The notes beneath the pieces were generated by a model. The model ran no database searches and was not told the DNA's origin. It saw only the letters and a list, made by a program, of their open reading frames with translations. From positions 117,973-181,972 of the forward strand of contig NZ_JAHXZL010000013.1 in NCBI RefSeq assembly GCF_019429525.1: a DNA stretch of 64,000 nucleotides. The letters are read 5' to 3'. Positions 53,701-61,637 of the stretch are shown here, piece after piece; position 1 is the first letter of the stretch; the number at the start of each line of letters is the position of its first letter. This DNA comes from Sphingomonas folli. Lineage in GTDB: Bacteria > Pseudomonadota > Alphaproteobacteria > Sphingomonadales > Sphingomonadaceae. The position numbers were made by a program, and so were the translations under genes.

Positions 53701-54083
53701 AGTATCGCGGCAAGATCGCGCCTCGCAACGCGTTCAACTCGAAGTGGTTCACCCGCATCGACCTGCACGTGGCGCAGGAGATCCCGACGTTCGTGGGCAA
53801 CTCGCGCATCCAGATCTTCGCGGATGTCGAGAACTTCACCAACTTCCTCAACAAGAACTGGGGCCAGATTCGTGAGTATCAGTTCCCCTACACCATCGCG
53901 GCGGCGCGGGTGAGCTGCCTCGTCGCGGCGACGCCGACCGGCACCGCCGGGACGACCGCAGCGACCACGTCGCAGGCCTGCGCGCAATATCGCTACAGCC
54001 TGCCCAACGCGACGCCGACTGACACGATCTACGCGCCGCAGTCGCTCTACACGATCCGGATCGGCGCGCGCTTCAGCTTCTGA
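50748..54083 (+). CDS. Oar-like TonB-dependent receptor with carboxypeptidase-regulatory domain
   Basis: 1,111 residues. Signal peptide (MRNNLLVGAALVALVAPAAA), carboxypeptidase regulatory-like beta domain (about 26-110: TIRGTVTGDGAPVAGATVEV), TonB-box-like DIVVTASS, plug with NARFNRFTVDGVPITDNFGL and YDVREGNFQGGVVNVILKSG, and a very long barrel ending LYTIRIGARFSF. This is the Oar type, in other bacteria involved in uptake or export of large molecules or proteins. Downstream, beyond a strong terminator, is a LytS/LytTR pair that may respond to it. The ATG has AGGGGA in front. Confidence 0.93.
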   Translation: MRNNLLVGAALVALVAPAAAMAQETTSTIRGTVTGDGAPVAGATVEVVNVPSGTRTSLTTDANGGFTATGLRPGGPYSVTVRATGYAESTITDVQTIVAQTFTLPIELAAEGTDIVVTASSIASARTVSQGPATVLGATKIGTIASVNRDIRDLMRRDPLARLDDTPSGGRAVSFAGQNARFNRFTVDGVPITDNFGLNPDGLPSRRSPIPLDAIGQFQTKVAPYDVREGNFQGGVVNVILKSGTNEFHGTGFYSYSADELAGTKTKAGPGVPTGEVTLPNYKYENYGAELSGPIIKDKLFFMVAGERLRAPRPIAEGPTDNNAGNAVPNLTQSTVNRISQIAQDRYGYATGGVVNSNQDKDDRLVARIDANLSDTQRLAATYSYAEDSLVITNNTSVSPSSPQLGLASNAYLSGNKLHTGVLQLNSQWSDDFSTEARGFYKKYTRIQDPLQGRGFAEFRVCAADTSDRGNPGAAGASASVTCAPNTPLVSFGPDVSRQFNALNTETWGGTLQARLTRNGHDLRIFTDIQHVDVFNAFLSNSNPRGGTTGTYYFDSIQDFQNGNAQRFGYTNAVDLNPNSAAARFNYWQYAFGVMDTWSITDTLNVAYGMRYDLYGSHSRPSLNPAFVSRYGFTNQEFLSGRGLFQPRFGFDWKPANVVSLRGGIGIFGGGAPDVYTSNSFSNTGILSNTVDIRQLNDGSYVGNSAFPAGLNPASILTNVNGATIPTAANTYLAGGVQAAATNAVARDFQLPSQWRGTLSVDFTPDVLGGGWTLGGDLFWSDVRNQVAWTDIRSVPTALRTPDGRVRYASLTTFNDSLNDILLTNTTRGRSYVAVARINKSFDFGLTAGVSYTYQNIKDQTPATSSTAGSNYANGAFLDPNIAAYGTSNDEVRHAIKYDLTFDHPFFGDYKTTLALFGETRIGRPYSYTMQDTSSGRSSIFGTTGSGSRYLIYVPMGIDDQRVSYDTASTAQTLNDFFESSGLAKYRGKIAPRNAFNSKWFTRIDLHVAQEIPTFVGNSRIQIFADVENFTNFLNKNWGQIREYQFPYTIAAARVSCLVAATPTGTAGTTAATTSQACAQYRYSLPNATPTDTIYAPQSLYTIRIGARFSF

Positions 54084-54102
54084 GGCCACCGACCGCCTGA
54101 CC

Positions 54103-54140
54103 AGGCCGCCGCCCCCGAGCGGGGCGGCGGCCTTCCTTTT
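54103..54140 (+). terminator. Strong Rho-independent terminator
   Basis: AGGCCGCCGCCCC and GGGGCGGCGGCCT pair perfectly over 13 bp around a five-base loop, followed by TCCTTTT. Best terminator of the window; it closes the Oar-like receptor gene 19 bases past its stop. Confidence 0.9.
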
Positions 54141-54175
54141 GCGCCAAGCGGTTCGCGGGTGTAGAGGGGGCCGCG

Positions 54176-55339
54176 ATGGCGACCTCCGCGACCCACGCGC
54201 CCCCCGCGCCCACCGCCCCCGCCCCGCCCCCGACCAGCGTCGCCTCCCCGGCGCGCCAGCTGTTCGTGCGCCCCTTCTTCGAGGACAAGGCCGCCGCCTT
54301 CTGGAAGCTCCAGGCGGCGGGCTGGACCGGCTACATGCTGCTGCGCTCGGTCTCGTCGCTGTCGGTCAGCTTCACGCTCAAGTCGATCGTGCCGGTGATC
54401 ATCGAGTCGATCGTCGGCTATTGCATCACGCTGCTGCTCTCGACGCTGTACGGCTTCTATCGCCGCCTGCCGCGCGTCACCGGCATCATGCTGTCGATCT
54501 TCACGCTCGCGGCGGCAACCTTCCTCTACGCCACGCTCGACGCCTTCTCGTTCAGCCTGATCAAGCTCGCCGCGCCGGGGATCGACCTGTCGGTGCTGCT
54601 GGCGACGCTGTTCCTCAACTTCACCGTGCTGGCGGGCTGGTCGGCGCTGTACTTCGGGATCAACTTCTACCTGATCGTCGAGGACCAGATCGATCAGATG
54701 GAGCATCTCGAGAACCAGGCCTCGAGCGCGCAGCTGGCGATGCTGCGCTACCAGCTCAACCCGCATTTCCTGTTCAACACGCTCAACTCGATCTCCACCC
54801 TGGTGCTGCTCAAGCAGACCGAGCGCGCCAACGCGATGCTGTCGCGGCTCGCCTCGTTCCTGCGCTACACGCTGGCCAACGAGCCGACCGCGCACGTCAC
54901 GGTCGCGCAGGAGGTGGAGACGCTGAAACTGTACCTCGAGATCGAGAAGATGCGCTTCGAGGAACGGCTGCGGCCGAAATTCGAGGTCGATCCCGCGGTG
55001 GAGAAGGCCCGCCTGCCGTCGCTGCTGCTCCAGCCGCTGGTCGAGAATGCGATCAAATATGCCGTCACCCCGCAGGAGGACGGCGCCGAGATCTGCGTCA
55101 CCGCGCGACTCGTCGGCGACAGGGTGCTGCTCGGCGTATCCGACACCGGTCCGGGCTTGATGCCGACCAAATCCCGGCCAAGCCTTTCCACCGGCGTCGG
55201 CATCGCCAATATCAGGGAGCGGCTGGCACAGGCTTACGGGCCTGACCACCGCTTCGACGTGCGGGCCATGCCGACGGGCGGGTTCGGGGTCGAGATCGAG
55301 ATCCCGTACCAGCGCGAAGTACCGAATAGAGAGGTGTGA
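54176..55339 (+). CDS. LytS/YehU-type sensor histidine kinase
   Basis: 387 residues. A Pro/Ala-rich N-terminus is followed by four membrane helices (about 47-62, 70-93, 101-122, 138-166), then the His_kinase domain with phosphoacceptor His197 in YQLNPHFLFNTLN and the ATPase domain with LLLQPLVENAIKYAV and DTGPGL. This is the LytS/YehU group without a PAS sensor. The stop codon overlaps the start of the LytTR regulator (TGATG), so the two form one system. Sensor ligand unknown; the short extracytoplasmic loops suggest membrane-state sensing. Confidence 0.93.
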   Translation: MATSATHAPPAPTAPAPPPTSVASPARQLFVRPFFEDKAAAFWKLQAAGWTGYMLLRSVSSLSVSFTLKSIVPVIIESIVGYCITLLLSTLYGFYRRLPRVTGIMLSIFTLAAATFLYATLDAFSFSLIKLAAPGIDLSVLLATLFLNFTVLAGWSALYFGINFYLIVEDQIDQMEHLENQASSAQLAMLRYQLNPHFLFNTLNSISTLVLLKQTERANAMLSRLASFLRYTLANEPTAHVTVAQEVETLKLYLEIEKMRFEERLRPKFEVDPAVEKARLPSLLLQPLVENAIKYAVTPQEDGAEICVTARLVGDRVLLGVSDTGPGLMPTKSRPSLSTGVGIANIRERLAQAYGPDHRFDVRAMPTGGFGVEIEIPYQREVPNREV

Positions 55340-56142
55340 TGAGCATTCGTACCATCCTCGTCGACGACGAGCCGCTCGCGATCCAGGGGCTCGAGCTCCG
55401 CCTCGCGGCGCACGACGACGTCGAGATCATCGCCAAGTGCCAGAACGGGCGCGAGGCGATCAGCGCGATCAAGACCCACAAGCCCGACCTCGTCTTCCTC
55501 GACATCCAGATGCCGGGCTTCGACGGTTTCTCGGTGGTGCAGGGGCTGATGGACGTCGAGCCGCCGCTCTTCGTGTTCGTCACGGCCTATTCCGACCATG
55601 CGATCCGCGCCTTCGAGGCGCAGGCGACCGACTATCTGATGAAGCCGGTCGAGGAGGCGCGCCTCGCCGACACGCTCGACCGCGTGCGCCAGCGCCTGTC
55701 CGAGCGGCAGAGCGTGGGCGAGGCGGAGAAGCTCAAGGAGGTGCTCGCCGAGCACGCGCCGCAGGCGGCGGCCGAGATGGGCGACGGCGGCGGCGACCCC
55801 GTCAACGCCAGCCGCTTCGAGAAGATGATCAACATCAAGGATCGCGGCCAGATCTTCCGCGTCGACGTCGACACGATCGAGCGGATCGACGCCGCGGGCG
55901 ACTATATGTGCATCTACACCGGCGACAACACGCTGATCCTGCGCGAGACGATGAAGGACCTGGAGAAGCGCCTCGACCCGCGCCGCTTCCAGCGCATCCA
56001 CCGCTCGACGATCGTCAACCTCGACCTCGTCAAGCAGGTCAAGCCGCACACCAACGGCGAGTGTTTCCTGGTGCTCGACTCGGGCGCGAGCGTGAAGGTG
56101 AGCCGCAGCTACCGCGACGTGGTGGCGCGCTTCGTCCATTGA
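55339..56142 (+). CDS. LytTR-family response regulator
   Basis: 267 residues: receiver domain (1-120) with acidic pair Asp9/Asp10, phosphoacceptor Asp55 (LVFLDIQMPG) and Lys105-type MKPVEEA, a linker, and a LytTR DNA-binding domain (about 162-265) with NIKDRGQIFRVDVDTIERID, AAGDYMCIYT and FQRIHRSTIVNLDLVKQVK. Partner of the preceding kinase. Its stop is in a four-base overlap with trhO, so all three genes may be cotranscribed. Confidence 0.95.
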   Translation: MSIRTILVDDEPLAIQGLELRLAAHDDVEIIAKCQNGREAISAIKTHKPDLVFLDIQMPGFDGFSVVQGLMDVEPPLFVFVTAYSDHAIRAFEAQATDYLMKPVEEARLADTLDRVRQRLSERQSVGEAEKLKEVLAEHAPQAAAEMGDGGGDPVNASRFEKMINIKDRGQIFRVDVDTIERIDAAGDYMCIYTGDNTLILRETMKDLEKRLDPRRFQRIHRSTIVNLDLVKQVKPHTNGECFLVLDSGASVKVSRSYRDVVARFVH

Positions 56143-57065
56143 GCGACGCGCCCGTCCGCGTCGACGCGCTCTACCGTTTCGCGCGGCTCGACGACCCGCA
56201 GACGCTGCGTGGCCCGCTGCTGGCGCTCGCGCGCGCGGGCGGCGTACGCGGCACCCTGCTGCTCGCGGGCGAGGGGGTGAACGGGACGGTGGCGGGCGCG
56301 CCCGAGGCGCTCGACCGGCTGCTCGCGCCGATCCGCGCGCTGCCGGGCGGCGCGCTGTCGCTCAAGCACAGCTGGGCCGACGCCTCGCCCTTCCACCGGC
56401 TCAAGGTGAGGGTGAAGCGCGAGATCGTGACGATGGGCGAGCCTGTCGACCCGCTCACCGAGGCCGGCAGCTATGTCGCGCCGGCCGAGTGGAACGCGCT
56501 GATCGACGATCCCGCCACGCTCGTGATCGACACGCGCAACGCCTATGAGGTGCGCGTCGGCAGCTTCGCCGGCGCGGTCGACCCGGGCACCGCGAGCTTC
56601 GCCGACTTCCCCGCCTGGTTCCGCGCGCACCGCGCGACGCTGCTGGCGGGCAAGACGCGCGTGGCGATGTTCTGCACCGGCGGGATCCGCTGCGAGAAGT
56701 CGACCGCGCTGCTGCGGCGCGAGGGGATCGAGCAGGTCCACCACCTCGACGGCGGCATCCTGCGCTATCTCGAGGAGGTGCCCGCGGCGGAGAGCCGCTG
56801 GTCGGGCGAGTGTTTCGTGTTCGACCAGCGGGTCGCGGTGGGACACGGGCTCGCGCCGGGGACGCACCGGCTGTGCCACGCCTGCCGCATGCCGGTGAGC
56901 GCGGCGGACCGCGCCTCGCCGCTGTACGTCGAGGGGGTGAGCTGCCCCGCCTGCCACGGCGCGCGGGACGACGCGCAGCGCGCCGGCTACGCCGAGCGCC
57001 ACCGCCAGCAGCGGCTCGCCGAGGCGCGCGGCGAGGCGCATGTCGGGCGGCGGTTCGAGGGCTGA
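56139..57065 (+). CDS. trhO: tRNA uridine-34 hydroxylase TrhO (rhodanese type)
   Basis: 308 residues: N-terminal acylphosphatase-like domain (about 1-95, LLLAGEGVNGTVAG, KVRVKREIVTMG), rhodanese domain (120-215) with catalytic cysteine in MFCTGGIRCEKS, and a C-terminal Cys-rich zinc-like part (HRLCHACRMPVS, VSCPACHG). TrhO makes 5-hydroxyuridine at position 34 of certain tRNAs in an oxygen-dependent way. TTG is used as start, overlapping the response-regulator stop (TTGA). Its position behind a two-component pair is unusual. Confidence 0.93.
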   Translation: MSDAPVRVDALYRFARLDDPQTLRGPLLALARAGGVRGTLLLAGEGVNGTVAGAPEALDRLLAPIRALPGGALSLKHSWADASPFHRLKVRVKREIVTMGEPVDPLTEAGSYVAPAEWNALIDDPATLVIDTRNAYEVRVGSFAGAVDPGTASFADFPAWFRAHRATLLAGKTRVAMFCTGGIRCEKSTALLRREGIEQVHHLDGGILRYLEEVPAAESRWSGECFVFDQRVAVGHGLAPGTHRLCHACRMPVSAADRASPLYVEGVSCPACHGARDDAQRAGYAERHRQQRLAEARGEAHVGRRFEG

Positions 57066-57084
57066 GCGGCGTTCCCGCGCGCGC

Positions 57085-57290
57085 CGGAACCCGGGGTGAT
57101 GTAGCGACGCGCCGGCGGCCCTGGGCTCCCGCGTGCGCGGGAGCACGGGAGCACTCCGCCCCTCTACCCTTTCCGTCATCCCGGCGCAGGCCGGGAGCCA
57201 CCGTGCCGCATACCCGAGGCGGGCGGCGCCCGCGGCACCGGGGATCCCGGCCTTCGCCGGGATGACGGAAGGAGGAGGTACGCCGCGACC
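57085..57290. repeat. Dispersed 'CATCCCGGC' and 'GGGAGCACG' repeats
   Basis: CCGTCATCCCGGCGCAGGCC and its complement GGCCTTCGCCGGGATGACGG are 80 bases apart; upstream lies CTGGGCTCCCGCGTGCGCGG. Both belong to families seen at 21.9 and 33.0 kb. No gene in 57066-57353. Confidence 0.7.
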
Positions 57291-57353
57291 CACGCCGTGA
57301 CCACTCCACCAACCACCTTCCCGCCCCGCCCGCGATGCGGTAGACGCGCGCGC

Positions 57354-59216
57354 ATGCTCAACCTCAACGGCATCACCGTGCGCCTCGGCGGGCGCACGAT
57401 CCTCGACGGCGCGACCGCGGCGCTGCCCCCGGGCAGCCGCGTCGGCCTGATCGGGCGCAACGGCGCGGGCAAGTCGACGCTGGTGCGAGTCATCGCCGGC
57501 CAGCTCGAGCCCGACGACGGCTCGGCCGACATGCCCAGAGGCGCGCGGCTCGGCTATATCGCGCAGGAGGCGCCCGCGGGCGACGCCACCCCGTTCGACA
57601 CCGTCATCGCCGCCGACCTCGAGCGCGCCGCGCTGATGCTCGAGAGCGAGACCTGCGAGGACCCCGACCGGCTCGGCGACGTCTACGAGCGGCTGATCGC
57701 GATCGACGCCTATACCGCCCCCGCGCGCGCGGCGCAGATCCTGATCGGGCTCGGCTTCGACGAGGACATGCAGCAGCGCCCGCTCGACAGCTTCTCGGGC
57801 GGGTGGAAGATGCGAGTCGCGCTCGCGGCACTGCTCTTCTCGCAGCCCGACCTGCTGCTGCTCGACGAGCCCTCCAACCACCTCGACCTCGAGGCGGTGA
57901 TGTGGCTGGAGGACTTCCTCAAGGCCTATCCCGCGACGATCGTCGTGGTCAGCCACGAGCGCGACTTCCTCAACAACGTCGTGGACCATATCCTCCACCT
58001 CCAGGGCGGCAAGATCACGCTCTACCCCGGCGGCTATGACGCGTTCGAGCGCCAGCGCGCCGAGCGCATGGCGCAGATCGAGGCGGCGCGCGCCAACCAG
58101 GCGGCGCAGCGCGAGAAACTGCAGTCGTACATCGCCAAGAACTCGGCCCGCGCCTCCACCGCCAAGCAGGCGCAGAGCCGGCAGAAGATGCTCGCCAAGA
58201 TGCAGCCGATCGCGGAGATGGCGAACGACCCGACGCTGTCGTTCGGCTTCCCCGACCCGAGCGAGCTGCGCCCGCCGCTGATCACGCTGGATCTCGCCAG
58301 CGTCGGCTATAACGCGACGCCGATCCTAAAGCGGCTCAACCTGCGGCTCGACCCCGACGACCGGATCGCGCTGCTCGGGCGCAACGGCAACGGCAAGACC
58401 ACGCTGGCGCGGCTGCTCGCGGCGCAGCTCGCCCCGCTGGAGGGCGCGATGAACGCGACGCCGAAGATGAAGGTCGGCTATTTCACCCAATATCAGGTGG
58501 AGGAACTCGACACCGACGACACGCCGCTCGAGCATATGACTCGGATCATGAAGGGCGCCACGCCCGCGGCGGTGCGCGCGCAGCTCGGCCGCTTCGGCTT
58601 CTCGGGCGACAAGGCGACCACCAAGGTGGGCAAGCTCTCGGGCGGCGAGCGCGCGCGGCTGGCGCTGGCGCTGATCACGCGCGAGGCGCCGCACCTGCTG
58701 ATCCTCGACGAGCCGACCAACCACCTCGACGTCGACGCGCGCGAGGCGCTGGTGCAGGCGCTCAACGCTTACTCGGGCGCGGTGGTGCTGGTCAGCCACG
58801 ATCGCCACATGCTCGAGCTCACCGCCGACCGGCTGGTGCTGGTCGACGACGGCACCGCGCGCGAGTTCGACGGCAGCCTCGACGATTATATCGCCTTCGT
58901 GCTCAAGGGCGATCCCGCCAAGCCGGGGATGAGCAAGGCCGAGCGCAAGGCCGACAAGAAGGCCGCGGCCGAGCGGCGCGATCGCGACGCCGCGCTGCGC
59001 AAGACGGTGCGCGAGCTGGAGGCGGAGATCGCGCGGCTCACCGCGGAGCGATCGGGGATCGAGCGCGCGATGGCGGACCCGGGCGGCGCCGACCCGCGCT
59101 GGCGCGGCAGGCCGATGGGCGAGCTGAGCCGGATGCGCGGCGACGTGCAGGCGGTGCTCGACACGGTCGAGCTGCGCTGGATGGAGGCGAGCGAGACGCT
59201 GGAGAGCGCGAACTGA
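57354..59216 (+). CDS. ABC-F family ATPase (Uup/YheS-like)
   Basis: 620 residues with two ABC domains and no membrane part: Walker A GRNGAGKS and GRNGNGKT; signatures SGGWKMRVALAALL and SGGERARLALAL; Walker B with LLLLDEPSNHLDL and LLILDEPTNHLDV. The interdomain linker (about 235-300) has the conserved RASTAKQAQSRQKML. A C-terminal coiled coil (about 520-610) resembles the Uup/YheS DNA- or ribosome-binding tail. ABC-F proteins act on the ribosomal E-site. Start at MLNLNGITVRL, the family beginning. Confidence 0.95.
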   Translation: MLNLNGITVRLGGRTILDGATAALPPGSRVGLIGRNGAGKSTLVRVIAGQLEPDDGSADMPRGARLGYIAQEAPAGDATPFDTVIAADLERAALMLESETCEDPDRLGDVYERLIAIDAYTAPARAAQILIGLGFDEDMQQRPLDSFSGGWKMRVALAALLFSQPDLLLLDEPSNHLDLEAVMWLEDFLKAYPATIVVVSHERDFLNNVVDHILHLQGGKITLYPGGYDAFERQRAERMAQIEAARANQAAQREKLQSYIAKNSARASTAKQAQSRQKMLAKMQPIAEMANDPTLSFGFPDPSELRPPLITLDLASVGYNATPILKRLNLRLDPDDRIALLGRNGNGKTTLARLLAAQLAPLEGAMNATPKMKVGYFTQYQVEELDTDDTPLEHMTRIMKGATPAAVRAQLGRFGFSGDKATTKVGKLSGGERARLALALITREAPHLLILDEPTNHLDVDAREALVQALNAYSGAVVLVSHDRHMLELTADRLVLVDDGTAREFDGSLDDYIAFVLKGDPAKPGMSKAERKADKKAAAERRDRDAALRKTVRELEAEIARLTAERSGIERAMADPGGADPRWRGRPMGELSRMRGDVQAVLDTVELRWMEASETLESAN

Positions 59217-59221
59217 GGAGC

Positions 59222-59372
59222 GGTCGATCCTCCCCTGGAAGGGGAGGTGGCGGGCCGCAGGCCTGACGGAGGGGTGTTCCGGTCGGTAAGTCTCGCTCGG
59301 TTCACCGCGGGCGACACCTCTCCAACACGCCCTCGGGCGCGGTCCCCCTCCCCTTGCAGGGGAGGATCTCAG
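59222..59372. repeat. Dispersed hairpin repeats between ABC-F and DUF3297 genes
   Basis: CGATCCTCCCCTGGAAGGGG and CCCCTCCCCTTGCAGGGGAG with linking CGGGCCGCAGGCCTGACGGA; same family as at 0.4 and 7.7 kb. Lies between convergent genes and may serve as terminator for both. Confidence 0.75.
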
Positions 59373-59379
59373 GCGACGC

Positions 59380-59652
59380 TCACTCCGCCTCGCCCTCCGC
59401 TGCGTCGCTCTCGCCGCCGCGCTCGAACCAGGCCTCGACCGGGCCGGTGAGCTTGATCGTCAGCGGGCGGCCGTGACGGTCGACCTTCTTGCCGAGCGCG
59501 ACCCGGATCCAGCCCTCGGAGATGCTGTACTCCTCCACGTCGCGGCGCTCGGCGCCCTTGAAGCGGATGCCGACGCCGCGCTGGAGCGCGGCCTGGTCGA
59601 AGTGCGGGCTCGACGGGTCGATCGAGAGATGGTCGGGGGGCGTGTCGGTCAT
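59380..59652 (-). CDS. DUF3297 family protein
   Basis: 90 residues matching DUF3297: MTDTPPDHLSIDPSSPHFDQ, GVGIRFKGAERRDVEEYSIS, EGWIRVALGKKVDRHGRPLT and IKLTGPVEAWFE. A small soluble alphaproteobacterial and gammaproteobacterial family of unknown function, nearly always about 85 residues. Monocistronic: convergent with the ABC-F gene, separated from the upstream small protein gene by a terminator. Confidence 0.93.
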   Translation of the reverse strand: MTDTPPDHLSIDPSSPHFDQAALQRGVGIRFKGAERRDVEEYSISEGWIRVALGKKVDRHGRPLTIKLTGPVEAWFERGGESDAAEGEAE

Positions 59653-59691
59653 GGCGCGGCGCCATGCCGCAGAACGCGCGCGCAGGCCATC

Positions 59692-59720
59692 AAAAAACGG
59701 CGCGGGATCGCTCCCGCGCC
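59692..59720 (-). terminator. Rho-independent terminator
   Basis: On the minus strand GGCGCGGGA, loop GCGA, TCCCGCGCC, followed by GTTTTTTG. Nine-bp perfect stem, GNRA-type tetraloop and a six-T run, 11 bases past the stop of the Tyr-rich protein gene. Confidence 0.92.
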
Positions 59721-59730
59721 GCCCGATGGG

Positions 59731-60117
59731 TCAGTAGCCGTAGCCGTAATAGCCGCGTGGCCGGTCATAGTCGCGGTAATAGCCGCGCGGCTCGTAGTAA
59801 TAAGCGCGCGGCGGCGGCGCATATTCCCGATAATAGACCCGCGGCGGCGGTGCCGGGTAGTAGCCGCGGTCGTAATAGCCCCGATCCGCGTAATAGCCGC
59901 GGTCGTAGCGGTCATAGTAGCGGTCACGGTTGTTGTTCGACGCGATCGCCGCGCCCAACCCCAGCCCGATCACGCCGCCGATCAGCGCGCCCGCCGCCGT
60001 GTCGCCGCCGCGATCGCGGTGCCGCCAGTAGCGCTGCGCCTCGGCGGGCGCGGCGCTGGTCAGCGCGGTCGCCGCCAACACGGTGGCGAGCCCGGCCTTC
60101 TTCCACAGTCCCGACAT
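59731..60117 (-). CDS. Tyr-rich secreted glycine-zipper protein
   Basis: 128 residues: signal peptide (MSGLWKKAGLATVLAATALT, cut after AEA), a glycine-zipper helix (AGALIGGVIGLGLGAAIASN) and a 75-residue tail rich in Tyr, Arg and Asp with repeats such as RYYDRYDRGYYADRGYY. The Tyr/Arg/Asp-rich tail and glycine zipper resemble a family of envelope proteins frequent in sphingomonads; the tail could bind polysaccharide or metal. A related gene with a similar composition lies at 62.8 kb on the other strand. Function unknown. Confidence 0.85.
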   Translation of the reverse strand: MSGLWKKAGLATVLAATALTSAAPAEAQRYWRHRDRGGDTAAGALIGGVIGLGLGAAIASNNNRDRYYDRYDRGYYADRGYYDRGYYPAPPPRVYYREYAPPPRAYYYEPRGYYRDYDRPRGYYGYGY

Positions 60118-60347
60118 CTCAAGACCTCCTCAACTCGGTTCGCATGATGGGTCCAACGCAGGATGATGCGAGCCTGTTGCGGGAGTTAACCGAGTCGCGC
60201 TGAACGGTGCCGGAATGTGGCATTCATCGGGCGTATAGGCGGCGGACCGGCGCGGGAGCCGTGGGCGTCGGCGGCCCGGGCGTGGGGGTTCGCCGGCACA
60301 TGCTGACGATCCAGCCGCGGTGGAGCAGACGTTCGCCCCGCGACCTG

Positions 60348-60803
60348 TCAGCCGGCGCGGATCGACGCGAAGAAGTCGCGCAGCAACGCCCCCGCCTCGT
60401 TCGCGCCGATGCCGGCGAACACCTCGGGGCGATGGTGGCAGGTCGGCTGCGCGAAGAAGCGGGGACCGTGCTCCACCGCGCCGCCCTTGGCGTCGTCCGC
60501 GCCGTAGTAAAGCCGTGCCAGTCGCGCGTGCGCGATCGCGCCGGCGCACATCGCGCAGGGCTCCAGCGTCACCCACAGGTCACAGTCGTCGAGCCGGTCG
60601 TGCCCGAGCGCGCGCGCGGCGGCGCGGATCGCGAGCATCTCCGCGTGCGCCGTCGGGTCGCACAGGGAGCGCGGCGCGTTGGCCGCCACCGCGATCACCT
60701 CGCCGCCGCGCACCACCGCGGCGCCGACCGGAACCTCCCCGCGCGCGGCCGCGGCGCGCGCCGCGTCGAGCGCCTGGTGCATCGCGGGGGGCAGCGGGAA
60801 CAT
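60348..60803 (-). CDS. tadA: tRNA-specific adenosine deaminase TadA
   Basis: 151 residues of the cytidine/deoxycytidylate deaminase fold. Zinc ligands and catalytic Glu are seen as His53-Ala-Glu55 (TAHAEM) and Cys83/Cys86 (LEPCAMCAGAI). TadA converts adenosine-34 to inosine in tRNA-Arg(ACG). Typical C-terminal FFASIR. The Ala/Arg-rich stretch between residues 12 and 25 is normal. It is separated by 63 bases from the upstream small protein and 230 bases from the downstream gene. Confidence 0.95.
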   Translation of the reverse strand: MFPLPPAMHQALDAARAAAARGEVPVGAAVVRGGEVIAVAANAPRSLCDPTAHAEMLAIRAAARALGHDRLDDCDLWVTLEPCAMCAGAIAHARLARLYYGADDAKGGAVEHGPRFFAQPTCHHRPEVFAGIGANEAGALLRDFFASIRAG

Positions 60804-60866
60804 GCCGCCGCGCCTAGCCCGCCGCGCGCCGCCCCGCCAGCCCGAGCGGCGCGGCGACCGGGCGCC

Positions 60867-61094
60867 TCAGCGCTGCTCGCCGGGCTTCTGGATCTCGACC
60901 TTGGGCACCTCGACCGTCTTGTTCTCGGTGCCGACACTGACCTTGGCGACGTCCGCCTCGAACTTGGGCGCCTGCCCGCCCTCCAGCCGCGGCAGCTGCG
61001 CCGTCTGCGTCTGGTCGAACTTGACGAAGCCCAGCATCATCGCGGCGAGCAGCACCAGGGCAGCGATCCCCACCAGAGCAAGCAACATGCGCAT
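60867..61094 (-). CDS. Small single-span membrane protein
   Basis: 75 residues with an N-terminal hydrophobic helix (MRMLLALVGIAALVLLAAMM) then VKFDQTQTAQLPRLEGGQAP and a Val/Lys/Glu-rich end EVPKVEIQKPGE. The helix is uncleaved-signal-anchor like, leaving a short periplasmic tail. Short sphingomonad proteins of this shape are common and uncharacterised. GGAGGAAAT in front of the ATG is a near-perfect ribosome site, which supports expression. Lies between tadA and the divergent rpmB. Confidence 0.8.
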   Translation of the reverse strand: MRMLLALVGIAALVLLAAMMLGFVKFDQTQTAQLPRLEGGQAPKFEADVAKVSVGTENKTVEVPKVEIQKPGEQR

Positions 61095-61271
61095 CGTGAT
61101 TTCCTCCCGATCGGTACGTTAGCGCAACAACGCCAGTGTCGCTACAACGCGCCGTCGCGAACGAGGTTGCCGCTGGCCCGACTTGGCCGATCGAGTCATC
61201 CGCTTGACCGATCCGCCGCGTCGGGCTATCGCGCCCCACTTTCCGGGCAACCGATATTCAGGATCGATCAC

Positions 61272-61568
61272 ATGTCGCGCATCTGCGAGCTGACCGGCAA
61301 GGGCCGGCAGGTGGGGCACAACGTCTCCCACGCCAACAACAAGACCAAGCGCACGTTCCTGCCGAACCTGCAGAACGTCACGCTCCTGTCCGACTCGCTG
61401 GAGCGCTCGGTGTCGCTGCGCGTGTCGACTCACGGGCTGCGCTCGGTCGAGCACAACGGCGGGCTGGACAACTGGCTGGTCAAGACCTCGGACGACAAGC
61501 TGTCGCTCAAGGCGCGCCGGCTCAAGCGCGACATCGTGAAGAAGCGCGCCGCCGCCGTCGCGGCCTGA
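61272..61568 (+). CDS. rpmB: 50S ribosomal protein L28
   Basis: 98 residues, typical for alphaproteobacterial L28: MSRICELTGKGRQVGHNVSH, ANNKTKRTFLPNLQNVTL and the C-terminal DDKLSLKARRLKRDIVKKRA. The CELTGK start is diagnostic. Part of the large subunit near the E-site. Monocistronic, followed after 24 bases by a 13-bp terminator hairpin. Its promoter should lie in the 177-base gap shared with the divergent small membrane protein gene. Confidence 0.97.
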   Translation: MSRICELTGKGRQVGHNVSHANNKTKRTFLPNLQNVTLLSDSLERSVSLRVSTHGLRSVEHNGGLDNWLVKTSDDKLSLKARRLKRDIVKKRAAAVAA

Positions 61569-61592
61569 TCCGCTTCCCCGATCCGATCGATC

Positions 61593-61623
61593 GCGGCCCG
61601 CCGTCCCGGTGACGGCGGGCCGC
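61593..61623. terminator. Hairpin terminator after rpmB
   Basis: GCGGCCCGCCGTC and GACGGCGGGCCGC pair perfectly over 13 bp around CCGGT. Only TT follows, but the stem is strong and lies between convergent genes. Confidence 0.8.
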
Positions 61624-61637
61624 TTCGCGTGCGCGGC

